Of a DNA stretch of 47,803 nt, positions 9,801 through 16,699 are shown one piece after another (position 1 is the stretch's first letter; each line of letters opens with the position of its first letter). A program made the translations under genes and the position numbers. The notes below the pieces were generated by a model. It searched no databases. It was not told the DNA's origin and saw only the letters and a program-made list of their open reading frames with translations. Source of the stretch: Streptomyces sp. TRM68367 (GTDB lineage Bacteria > Actinomycetota > Actinomycetes > Streptomycetales > Streptomycetaceae); assembly GCF_014495685.1 (NCBI RefSeq), contig NZ_JACTVI010000046.1:15825-63627 (forward strand), read 5' to 3'.

Positions 9801-9841
9801 AGTACCAGCGGAGCGCGCAGGGCGACGGTGGTGACGGACAT
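6836..9841 (-). CDS. UPF1/DNA2-like superfamily 1 helicase
   Basis: The protein has 1001 residues. The first 320 or so form a mixed beta-rich domain without a recognised signature, possibly substrate- or partner-binding. The helicase core shows Walker A GPPGTGKT (336-343), motif Ia TSHTNRAVDNVL, motif II VDEAGQ (Asp694, Glu695), motif III GDDRQLPP, motif V SVDSYQGGEREVV and motif VI RRANVAFTRAK (about 924-934). Between Ia and II lies an insertion of about 300 residues rich in Glu, Arg, Gln and Ala, predicted to be coiled coil. This is the SF1B, 5'-3' type that acts on RNA or DNA. It starts 9 bases after the nucleosidase-kinase stop and overlaps the following gene by 4 bases. Confidence 0.9.
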   Translation of the reverse strand: MSVTTVALRAPLVLVPGLTLDEQLRTKAESSAGLPRDVSQIIHDLNQLEGGAAVSVSSGNGRYKPSLLVHTRTYRLRLEATNRGTGYFVKHIDPLRLADHARLARSCLLVRPPVWQMVFELRAVPEGSDAQWQDLEEAWQSLGQAHTQQRETPSVSEAQSEFLDTVDRLVDATEEITTREEREADPFLYQGVTATGGRRSSAPQSAYEFQLIGPELPPGGTFVRIQGDTETRGKVGRTTESSVTVRFDQPVSWERIPARGALELIPSNVVFNKQRQAVASLRTGDTKNPGLLPAVVEHRVRTIPATTARPHEELDPEQLEAFRKALTTEDLLVVLGPPGTGKTRTITEIAHTTAITAATGGGRVLVTSHTNRAVDNVLARLPPDLVVIRVGDESTVHADVKPLLLEEQSENLSDGIRHAMVQRTQDYREAEAAAPWTAELATRLHQVDDLIQHERAAALRLQDAVQAAAAPARERLASLQHEESERESARQVLTERASRLQMKVQSEQQRSNARLTGRLHRSRARRGEEELTTVWHEIQRLEALGPELSRQAEAASAQADRAVRESPAVSSALAARQAAEHRLGKGLQSAHEAADMAVRALGTVMPGVSAPTRLPDAADSAAALHALHRQLEAWLPLLSRRQELARQWQAAIGQEPGQLVPELVRYAQVVGATCIGAASRSELSGVDFDLGIVDEAGQIGVADALVPLTRVRRGVLVGDDRQLPPFHDPEVADWVQGVGDPELVRLMSQSALEQLRAGLPSSHVVQLTRQRRMPAEIADFISAAFYRGELLTEKEHRHTDPLFASPMAFVDTAALPDRVRHESSGRGTERRGRRGAFNTCEARLLARLAAFYHRRGSEWVVIVPYLAQRLEVVRHLTPLIGDSQLADASVGSVDSYQGGEREVVLYGFTRSNREGRIGFLKELRRANVAFTRAKSQLVLMGDLSTLLRADDPGFRALVEDMHQHLLDRGDLWDYQDVVAALAEAAPGLDEAAGLAPGGGRP

Positions 9842-9850
9842 CGGCGCTCC

Positions 9851-11572
9851 TCAGCGCTGGGTCGGCGGGACGGACGACAGCTCGCGGGCGGCGGCGAGCA
9901 GGGCGAGGCGGAGCGTACGGACGCCCGGGCGCGCGCCCGGGTCCTGCCGCAGTGCACCGGCGACCACGTGGGCGAGGCTGTCCGGTACGGAGGCCGGGGC
10001 GACCTGGGGAGACAGCCCAGGTGGGCCGGGGGCGGGGGTTCGGCCGGCCAGCGCTCGGTACAGCAGCGCGCCCAACTGGTAGACGTCGGTGGCAGGTCCG
10101 GGGCGGAAGCCGGAGCCGTACCGCTGCTCGGGTGCCTGATAGGGCCCGGGGTTCTCGCCCGGGCGGGGTGGCAAGGTGGCGAGGCCGAAGTCGCGCAGCA
10201 CCATGTGCGGCCGGTTCATGACGACCGCGGTCGGCCGGAGCGCCCGGTGCGAGAGATTCTCGCTGCCCAGCCGCTCGATGACTTCGGCCACCTCGGCGAG
10301 CCCCTTCACTGTCGACCACAGCCGCAGCGAGTCTGTCGGCTCAGGTCGCTCGGGCAGCAGTTCGTGCAGGGTCTCCAGGGGACGGCCGAGCTTCGGGTCG
10401 GCGGGCCAGGCCAGAGCCAGGGTGGCGGTGTTCCCACGACGGGTCAGCTGTACGACGTCAGGGCCCCGTAAGGCACGGCACAGCGCGGCCTCCTGTTCGA
10501 GCGCGGCCAGGGGGTCGAAGCGGCCCGGACCGGGCAGCGGCCGTACCCACTCGACCTGACGCAGCCAGGCGTACGAGCCGCGGGAATCCCGGTCGGACAC
10601 CACACGTGCCACCGCCTGACGCCGTACCACGTCGCCGTCCCGCAACTCGTGGAGAAGGTCTCCGGGACCTTCGTACAGCAGGTACTCCCGTCCCTCCACC
10701 TCGACGGTTGGCCGGCTGTCCCAGGCTGCGGGGCCGGAGCCGCGGTCGGGTCCGGACACCACGACGACCGCGGGCCCCTGAGGCCGCTCTTGGGCTGGGC
10801 GCCTGGCGGGGCGCAGGTCCCGCAGCACCCGCAGCGCGAAGGCGGCGGCGTGCCGTGACGCCGTCTCCTGGGAGCCCGCGGCGTCGGACGTGGCCTTGCC
10901 GGAGTCAGCGAAGTCGCTGATGCCGCGGACAGAGAGCGTCCGCACCGCGCGGTGCATCCTGGCCGCGTGGGCAACGCCTTGGCTCTCCATGTCGACGGCC
11001 ACGGCATCGTTGTAGTGGCTGCGGATCCGGCGGGCCGTCTCGGAGTCACGGGAGCCGATCAGCACATCGCCCGAGGCGATCGGCTCGAAGTGGACCCTGG
11101 GCGGCGCGGCGGGCCGTGTATCCGGGGAGAGGAAGGCCCATGGGTTGTTGCGGCGGGCGGAGCGCACCAACTGGTCGACGTCGTACGCCGGTTCCCAGGC
11201 ATCAGGCCGAGCGTTGAACCCGTCCACGCTCTCACGGCCCCCGTGATAGCCGTAGACCTTCCTGGCGACGACGACGTCACCGAGGCGGAGATCGTCCTTG
11301 AGCGCACCGGCGACGCCGACGAAGAACACTGCCTCGGCTTCGAAGTACTCGATCGTGGGCTGCGTGACCAGCGCAGCACGGGTATTGGTGGGGCCCGTCT
11401 CGGCCAGCGCCACTTCCCAGTCGAGGCCGGGTATCCGGCCGACGTCGACGAGGGTGCCCTGTGGCAGCTCGACCTCGCGGACATCCTCCAAGTGCCGACG
11501 CACCGCTTCGTACTCCACCTGTAACGCGGTGAGTACGACCACGGTGGGCCGCGGCCCCCTCGCTCCCGCCAA
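9851..11572 (-). CDS. Nucleosidase/phosphorylase domain fused to a pseudokinase
   Basis: The 573-residue protein has two domains. Residues about 8-255 are a PNP/MTA-nucleosidase fold: TALQVEYEAVRRHL, FVGVAGALKDDLRLGDVVVA, VDMESQG (Met195, Glu196, ribose site) and RGISDFAD with the catalytic Asp220. Residues about 290-570 are protein-kinase-like. The catalytic loop reads HRALRP (442-447), so the catalytic Asp is Ala. DFG is kept (461-463) and the APE equivalent is YQAPEQ. The likely activity is cleavage or phosphorolysis of a purine nucleoside or nucleotide, with the kinase lobe as a sensor. The proposed start is TTG after GAGGGG; an in-frame GTG lies ten codons later. It heads the five-gene operon. 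Confidence 0.85.
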   Translation of the reverse strand: MAGARGPRPTVVVLTALQVEYEAVRRHLEDVREVELPQGTLVDVGRIPGLDWEVALAETGPTNTRAALVTQPTIEYFEAEAVFFVGVAGALKDDLRLGDVVVARKVYGYHGGRESVDGFNARPDAWEPAYDVDQLVRSARRNNPWAFLSPDTRPAAPPRVHFEPIASGDVLIGSRDSETARRIRSHYNDAVAVDMESQGVAHAARMHRAVRTLSVRGISDFADSGKATSDAAGSQETASRHAAAFALRVLRDLRPARRPAQERPQGPAVVVVSGPDRGSGPAAWDSRPTVEVEGREYLLYEGPGDLLHELRDGDVVRRQAVARVVSDRDSRGSYAWLRQVEWVRPLPGPGRFDPLAALEQEAALCRALRGPDVVQLTRRGNTATLALAWPADPKLGRPLETLHELLPERPEPTDSLRLWSTVKGLAEVAEVIERLGSENLSHRALRPTAVVMNRPHMVLRDFGLATLPPRPGENPGPYQAPEQRYGSGFRPGPATDVYQLGALLYRALAGRTPAPGPPGLSPQVAPASVPDSLAHVVAGALRQDPGARPGVRTLRLALLAAARELSSVPPTQR

Positions 11573-11875
11573 CGGAACCCCTCACCTTCACGGGATCTGC
11601 GACCTGACCTCACGACTCCGGCCGGTGATTCCGCCCGGCACATGAAGTGGAGGGAAGGATCACTCTAGCCCGGATGCCTTCAAGTGGCCCAGGTGGCCGG
11701 TCAACTCTGCCGGCGGCCGTCGACGTGGTACTTCGGCGCACGCACGCTGTACCCGCATGCCCGAGTGGTCGCCACCAGACGATGCCCGAGGCGCCGAGCA
11801 GCATGTGCGAGCGGAGGCCGATGGGGGCGACCTCGTCGAAGTACGCCAGCAGTGTCACGGGCGTCGCCGAACAGG
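11573..11875. other. Upstream region of the helicase operon, no clear gene
   Basis: These 303 bases separate the nucleosidase-pseudokinase start from the TauE/SafE stop. On the minus strand, around 11790-11860, a short stretch reads AYFDEVAPIGLRSHMLLGA, hydrophobic and protein-like, but the frame degenerates and no family is recognised. The promoter of the helicase operon should lie here. A TAGAGT box occurs near 11663 on the minus strand, without a convincing -35 partner. Confidence 0.4.
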
Positions 11876-12649
11876 TCAGCGCAGCAGCAGCTGCGCGATC
11901 GCGATGACACCGACCGCGACGATGACCGCGCGGAGCGCGGTGGGCGGAAGGCGGCGGCCGACCTTGGCGCCGATCTGCCCGCCGAGGGCGGAGCCGACGG
12001 CGATCAGCAGGACCGCGGTCCAGTCGAACTCGGCGACGAAGACGAAGAAGCAGGCGGCGATGCCGTTGACGACGGCTCTGAGGATGTTCTTCACGGCGTT
12101 GACGCGTTGCAGGTCCTCGTCGAGGAACAGGCCCATCAGAGAGAGGTACAGGACCCCTTGGGCGGCGCCGAAATAGCCGCCGTACCCGCTCGCGAGGAGC
12201 AGTCCGACCAGGAGGACGGGTCCCCCGTGCGGGCGGCCGGTGGTGCCGTTGTTCTCGCGGCGGCGCCGTACGGCTCTGGCGAGCCGGGGCTGGAGCAGAA
12301 CGAGGACGAGCGCGAGGCCGATCAGCACGGGGACGATCGTGCCGAAGGCCTCGGAGGGCAGGGCGAGCAGCAGGATGGCGCCGCCGAGTCCGCCGGTGAG
12401 AGCGGTGAGGCCGAGCACGAGTGCGCGGCGGTCCTGTCCGCGGAGTTCGGCGCGGTAGCCGATGGCTCCGCTGATGGAGCCGGGGACGAGGCCCAGGGCA
12501 TTGGAGACGTTGGCGGTGATCGGCGGCAGTCCGGTGGCGAGCAGCACCGGGAAGGTGATCAGGGTGCCGGAACCGACGATGGTGTTGATCGCGCCGGCTC
12601 CGATACCGGCCACGAGAACGGCCACTGCTTCCCAGATGGACAACGCCAT
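11876..12649 (-). CDS. TauE/SafE-family (sulfite/organoanion) exporter
   Basis: The protein has 257 residues and about eight membrane helices arranged as two repeats. Typical family signatures are GAGAINTIVGSGTLITFPVLL near the N-terminus, with its NALGLVPGSISGAIGYR continuation, and GYFGAAQGVLYLSLMG at the start of the second half. Members export sulfite, sulfoacetate or related small anions; the substrate here is unknown. AAGGAG abuts the ATG at 12649 directly, so the TTG two codons downstream (MSIWEAVAV) has better spacing and may be the true start. No operon partner. Confidence 0.87.
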   Translation of the reverse strand: MALSIWEAVAVLVAGIGAGAINTIVGSGTLITFPVLLATGLPPITANVSNALGLVPGSISGAIGYRAELRGQDRRALVLGLTALTGGLGGAILLLALPSEAFGTIVPVLIGLALVLVLLQPRLARAVRRRRENNGTTGRPHGGPVLLVGLLLASGYGGYFGAAQGVLYLSLMGLFLDEDLQRVNAVKNILRAVVNGIAACFFVFVAEFDWTAVLLIAVGSALGGQIGAKVGRRLPPTALRAVIVAVGVIAIAQLLLR

Positions 12650-13361
12650 CTCCTTACATGATCAGCGTGTCACCTCCCCGCCGCGCAGCGGGCGGTCGAG
12701 GGGCTCGCACTGATCATGCACGAACGAGCGTGTGGCTCAGCGCGCGTGCTCAGCATGTGGGCTCAGCGGTCGTGGCTTGTCCGCGGCGCTCGGTGCCGGT
12801 GCCGTCGGTCGCCATGCCGTGGGTCACTCGCCGTAGGGCGCGGCGATCTGCGGAAGGCATGTCGGACACAGCTGACGCGGACGGAATCCTGGTCGGCTGG
12901 GCAGGCTGAACTGGCACTCGCCGGAAGGGAGTCGGTGCGACCGCCGGAAGAGGGGGTGGTTCGTTCCTCCGGGTTGGGCGGGATGACGAAACGAGCAAAG
13001 GCCGGGCCTGGCAGCCGCACGACGGGCGGCCGGGCTTGTCACCGGCCCGGTCGGCACCGTACGGGTCAGCAGCACCTGCTGGGCCGGGACTTCGCCGAGG
13101 CAGTCCGCTGCCGGCCGTTGCCCGGAGCGGCGCACCCCTCGCTCCGCAAGCGGTCTTGCTCGTGGCCGCTGACCGTCGGCCATGCAGAGTCATGGCCGCG
13201 GCAGCTCCGCGGCTGCACGGACCGGGACCTTCTTCGGTGACGCGGCTTCGCCACATCGGGACGGGGCCGACGGGCCCTTTCCCCGACCGATGGCCCGAGC
13301 CAACCCACTCCGGTGGGTGTCCACCGTCAGCCTCCCGGCCCTCACGACCCCCGGCCCCGTC
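12650..13361. other. 712-base region without a recognisable gene
   Basis: I see no family-like reading frame on either strand; the open frames are short and compositionally biased. One notable structure is GCCGCGG (13195-13201) paired with CCGCGGC (13207-13213) around a 5-base loop. The region lies upstream of tauE and downstream of the LacI gene, and may hold old gene debris. Confidence 0.4.
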
Positions 13362-14513
13362 TCAGCCCCGCCTCTCCGACCCGTCCCACCCCGGCGGCGG
13401 TGCCGTGCTCGCGCGTACCACCAGCCGGGTCGGCACGAGGGTCGTCCCCCGTTCCGGTGTGTCGGCCCGGCGCATCTTGCGCAGCACCGCCTCCACGCAC
13501 AGTCGTCCCACCTCGGCGAAGTCCTGGTGGACGGTGGAGAGCGGGGGAAGGAAGGAGCCGGCCTCGGCGATGTCGTCGAAGCCGATCACGCTGACGTCCT
13601 CGGGCACGCGCCGCCCGCGTTCGTGCAGGGCACGCAGCAGGCCCAGGGCCATCTGGTCGTTGGCCGCGAAGACGGCGGTGCACTCCTGCTGGGCGGCGAG
13701 TTGCAGTCCCACCCGGTAGCCGGACTCCGCCGACCAGTCGCCGCGTACGAGAGGCGGTGCGGGACGGCCCGCCTCGGCGAGCGCCGCGCGCCAGGCGTCG
13801 GCGCGGCGCTGGGCGGCGAACGAGCCCTCGGGCCCGCCCAGATGCCATACGGTCCGGTGGCCCAGGTCGAGAAGATGGCGTACGGCGTTTCGGGTGCCGC
13901 CGGCCTGGTCGGTGTCCACGACCGTGTAGCGGTCGCCGGCGTCGGAGTCGACCACCACGACCTGGACGCGCGGCGGCAGCGTGACCGTCACCGCGTCCAC
14001 CAGGTGGACCTCCATGATGACGATCACCGCGTCGACCGCGAGCTCCTCCAGCCGGGTGAAGGCGCCCCGCACCTCGTCCTGGGTCGGCACCGCGATCGGC
14101 AGCAGCGTCACCGCGTATCCCTCGTGCGCCGCGGAGTTGGCGATGGCCTCCAGCGTGCGCACGTTGCCGGTGGTGGACAGCGAGAAGGTGATGACGCCGA
14201 TGGTGCGGAACTCGCCCCGCTTGAGCGCGCGGGCCGCGCTGTTGGGCCGGTAGCCGAGCTCCTTCATCGCCGCGAGCACCTGGCGGCGGGTCTCCTCGTT
14301 CACTCCTGCGTAACCGTTGGAGACCCGGGAAACGGTCTGCGACGACACGCCCGCCAGCCGGGCCACGTCCGCCATGGAGGCGCTGGCCCGGCCGCCGCCC
14401 TTGGTGCGGCCACGGGCGCGCTTCTGCCCGTCGTCGATCGCGGCCCCCGGCCCGCCCGCGGTTTTCGCGGCTTGCCCGGGCACGCCGACCGGCGGTCTCT
14501 CAGCCGTGTCCAC
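13362..14513 (-). CDS. LacI-family repressor of the galactan locus
   Basis: The 383-residue protein starts at a GTG preceded by AGGAGGC. It has an unusually long, basic N-terminal extension of about 45 residues before the helix-turn-helix (MADVARLAGVSSQTVSRVSNG, from Met47). The hinge helix (NSAARALKRGE) and periplasmic-binding-protein-like sensor domain follow to the end (VFAANDQMALG, DVSVIGFDD). It is divergent from the ABC sugar operon at 14748, with two copies of a 16-bp palindrome between. It is the probable repressor of transporter and glycosidase genes, released by a galacto-oligosaccharide. The extension could be non-coding if translation starts further in. Confidence 0.9.
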   Translation of the reverse strand: MDTAERPPVGVPGQAAKTAGGPGAAIDDGQKRARGRTKGGGRASASMADVARLAGVSSQTVSRVSNGYAGVNEETRRQVLAAMKELGYRPNSAARALKRGEFRTIGVITFSLSTTGNVRTLEAIANSAAHEGYAVTLLPIAVPTQDEVRGAFTRLEELAVDAVIVIMEVHLVDAVTVTLPPRVQVVVVDSDAGDRYTVVDTDQAGGTRNAVRHLLDLGHRTVWHLGGPEGSFAAQRRADAWRAALAEAGRPAPPLVRGDWSAESGYRVGLQLAAQQECTAVFAANDQMALGLLRALHERGRRVPEDVSVIGFDDIAEAGSFLPPLSTVHQDFAEVGRLCVEAVLRKMRRADTPERGTTLVPTRLVVRASTAPPPGWDGSERRG

Positions 14514-14609
14514 TCGCTGTCCGCCTCCTCTCCACTGACTCTCCCTTCACGATTCCCAGGGGCCCCCTTGACCCTCCTCAAGAGGGCAGTGTAGACATGC
14601 CGCCATCAG

Positions 14610-14625
14610 ATGTTTACGTAAACAT
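14610..14625. promoter_or_regulatory. LacI operator 1
   Basis: ATGTTTACGTAAACAT is a perfect 16-bp palindrome with the central CG typical of LacI-family sites. It lies between the LacI gene and the permease operon. Confidence 0.8.
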
Positions 14626-14655
14626 AACAGCACATCGGCCCCCTTGGGGTGATCG

Positions 14656-14671
14656 ATGTTTGCGTAAACAT
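14656..14671. promoter_or_regulatory. LacI operator 2
   Basis: ATGTTTGCGTAAACAT differs from operator 1 at a single base. Centres are 46 bases apart, about four and a half helical turns, so two dimers could bind cooperatively or one may serve each divergent promoter. It lies 77 bases before the permease start. Confidence 0.8.
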
Positions 14672-14747
14672 CCCGCGGTGGTGTGGCACCGCGACGGACG
14701 CCCCGCCGCCACCACCGGTTCCAGGACGTGGACGAGCGAGGAACGAC

Positions 14748-15674
14748 ATGACGACGCTTCAACCGCCGGTGGCCGCCAAGGCACGGCCGGCCCCACCTCC
14801 GGCGCGACGGGACCGCCGCTCCTGGACGGGGTGGGGTTTCATCGGTCCCTTCGTGGCCGTGTTCGCCCTGGTCTTCCTCGCTCCGATCGCGTACTCGATC
14901 TATCTCAGCCTCTACCGCAACCAGCTGATCGGCGGAAACACCTTCGTCGGCCTGGACAACTACAAGCAGGCCCTGCAGGACGACCAGTTCTGGGAGTCGC
15001 TCGCCCGGGTCTCGCTCTTCCTGTGCGTCCAGGTGCCGATCATGCTCGGCATCGCCCTGCTGGTGGCCCTCGCGCTGGACAGCGGGCGGCTCTACGGCAG
15101 GAACTTCTTCCGCATCTCGATCTTCCTGCCGTACGCGGTGCCCGCCGTGGTCGCCACCCTGATGTGGGGCTTCATGTACGGCAGCCAGTTCGGCCTGGTC
15201 GGTGACATCAACGGCGCGCTGGGCATCTCGCTCCCCAACCCGCTCTCCGCCGACTGGGTCCTGGCATCGATCGGCAACATCGTGACCTGGGAGTTCGTCG
15301 GCTACAACATGCTGATCTTCTACTCGGCGCTGCGCGTGATCCCGACCTCCCTGTACGAGGCGGCGGAGATCGACGGTGCCGGGCAGGTCCGCGTCATCAC
15401 GGCCATCAAGCTCCCCGCGATCCGCGGTGCCCTGGTCATCGCGACGATCTTCTCGATCATCGGCAGCTTCCAGCTGTTCAACGAGCCGAGCATCCTGCGC
15501 AACCTCGCGAGGAACACCATCACCACCGACTACACCCCGAACTTCTACACGTACGCGCTCTCCTTCAACGGACAGCAGCACAACTACTCCGCGGCGGTCG
15601 CCATCATCATGGGGCTGATCACCATGGTCATCGCCTACGTCGTCCAGCTTCGCGGCATGCGCAAGGGAGCGTGA
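14748..15674 (+). CDS. Sugar ABC permease, MalF type
   Basis: The 308-residue protein has six predicted membrane helices and the binding-protein-dependent permease loop EAAEIDGAGQVRVITAIKLP that docks the ATPase. An in-frame opening extends upstream, but the ATG at 14748 is chosen because GAGGAA stands just before it and the family consensus begins here. Preceded by the two LacI operators and followed after 3 bases by the second permease. No ATP-binding gene is present. In Streptomyces such CUT1 operons generally use the shared ATPase MsiK, which probably applies here. Likely cargo: galacto-oligosaccharides, judged from the downstream glycosidases. Confidence 0.92.
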   Translation: MTTLQPPVAAKARPAPPPARRDRRSWTGWGFIGPFVAVFALVFLAPIAYSIYLSLYRNQLIGGNTFVGLDNYKQALQDDQFWESLARVSLFLCVQVPIMLGIALLVALALDSGRLYGRNFFRISIFLPYAVPAVVATLMWGFMYGSQFGLVGDINGALGISLPNPLSADWVLASIGNIVTWEFVGYNMLIFYSALRVIPTSLYEAAEIDGAGQVRVITAIKLPAIRGALVIATIFSIIGSFQLFNEPSILRNLARNTITTDYTPNFYTYALSFNGQQHNYSAAVAIIMGLITMVIAYVVQLRGMRKGA

Positions 15675-15677
15675 CCG

Positions 15678-16622
15678 ATGACCAGTCCTGCCTCCACCGC
15701 CACCCGGCCGCGCTCGTCCTCCGGATCGTCGGGGTCAGTGCCCCGGCTGCGCACGCCCCGCAAGCACACGGCCGGGCGGCCCCGGCGCAGCGTGCTGCTC
15801 ACCCTGCTCACCGGTCTGGTCCTGCTCTACACCCTGCTCCCGCTGGCCTGGCTGCTCATCAGTGCCACCAAGACCCAGGAGGGTCTGGCCAGTTCGTTCG
15901 GGTTCTGGTTCGACGGCGGCCACTTCGCCCTGTGGGACAACATCAAGGAGACGTTCACCTACGACGACGGCGTCTTCACCCGCTGGCTGCTCAACACCCT
16001 GATGTACGTCGTGCTCGGGGCGGGCGGCGCCACCTTCCTGGCTGTCATGGGTGGTTACGCGCTGGCGAAGTTCAAGTTCCCCGGCAGGAACACCGTGTTC
16101 GCCGTCGTGATCGGTGCAGTCGCCGTGCCCGGCACCGCGCTGGCGGTGCCGACCTTCCTCATGTTCAGCAAGATGGGCCTGACGAACACCCCGTGGGCGG
16201 TGATCATCCCGTCGCTCATCTCGCCGTTCGGCCTGTATCTGATGTGGGTCTTCGCCACCGAGGCCATCCCCACCGAACTTCTGGAGGCCGCCCGGATGGA
16301 CGGCGCCGGCGAGGTGCGCACCTTCTTCCAGGTCAGTCTGCCGCTGCTGGCGCCAGGCATCGTGACCGTTCTGCTGTTCACGACGGTCGCGACCTGGAAC
16401 AACTACTTCCTGCCGTTGATCATGCTCAAGGATCCGGACTGGTATCCCCTGACGCTCGGCCTCAACGCCTGGAACGCCCAGGCCGCCACGGCCGGCGGCC
16501 AGCCCGTCTTCAACCTCGTGATCACCGGCTCGGTCCTCACCATCCTCCCGCTGATCGCCGCGTTCCTGATGCTGCAGAAGTACTGGCAGTCCGGCCTCGC
16601 CGCCGGAAGCGTCAAGGAGTAG
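15678..16622 (+). CDS. Sugar ABC permease, MalG type
   Basis: The 314-residue partner of the preceding permease has a basic N-terminal tail of about 35 residues, six membrane helices and the EAA loop LEAARMDGAGEVRTFFQVSL. The C-terminus VNP-type stretch LMLQKYWQSGLAAGSVKE is characteristic of the MalG branch. The start is 3 bases after the previous stop, so the two are translated together and should form the heterodimeric channel. It belongs to the LacI-controlled galactan operon. Confidence 0.92.
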   Translation: MTSPASTATRPRSSSGSSGSVPRLRTPRKHTAGRPRRSVLLTLLTGLVLLYTLLPLAWLLISATKTQEGLASSFGFWFDGGHFALWDNIKETFTYDDGVFTRWLLNTLMYVVLGAGGATFLAVMGGYALAKFKFPGRNTVFAVVIGAVAVPGTALAVPTFLMFSKMGLTNTPWAVIIPSLISPFGLYLMWVFATEAIPTELLEAARMDGAGEVRTFFQVSLPLLAPGIVTVLLFTTVATWNNYFLPLIMLKDPDWYPLTLGLNAWNAQAATAGGQPVFNLVITGSVLTILPLIAAFLMLQKYWQSGLAAGSVKE

Positions 16623-16699
16623 CCGGGCCCCGGCCCCATATGCCCCCCACGACTGTCACCCTCAACCTGTTCCGGCCACGAAGAAGTGGAAGCACCTCC

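Noticed and set aside
12716..13240. 174-codon frame in the tauE-lacI gap
   Set aside because: Composition is Arg/Gly/Ser-rich with no domain pattern, and the other strand is equally open.
15671..16699. Upstream extension of the binding-lipoprotein frame
   Set aside because: The extension overlaps the second permease in another frame, and the lipoprotein signal peptide fixes the start at 16700.
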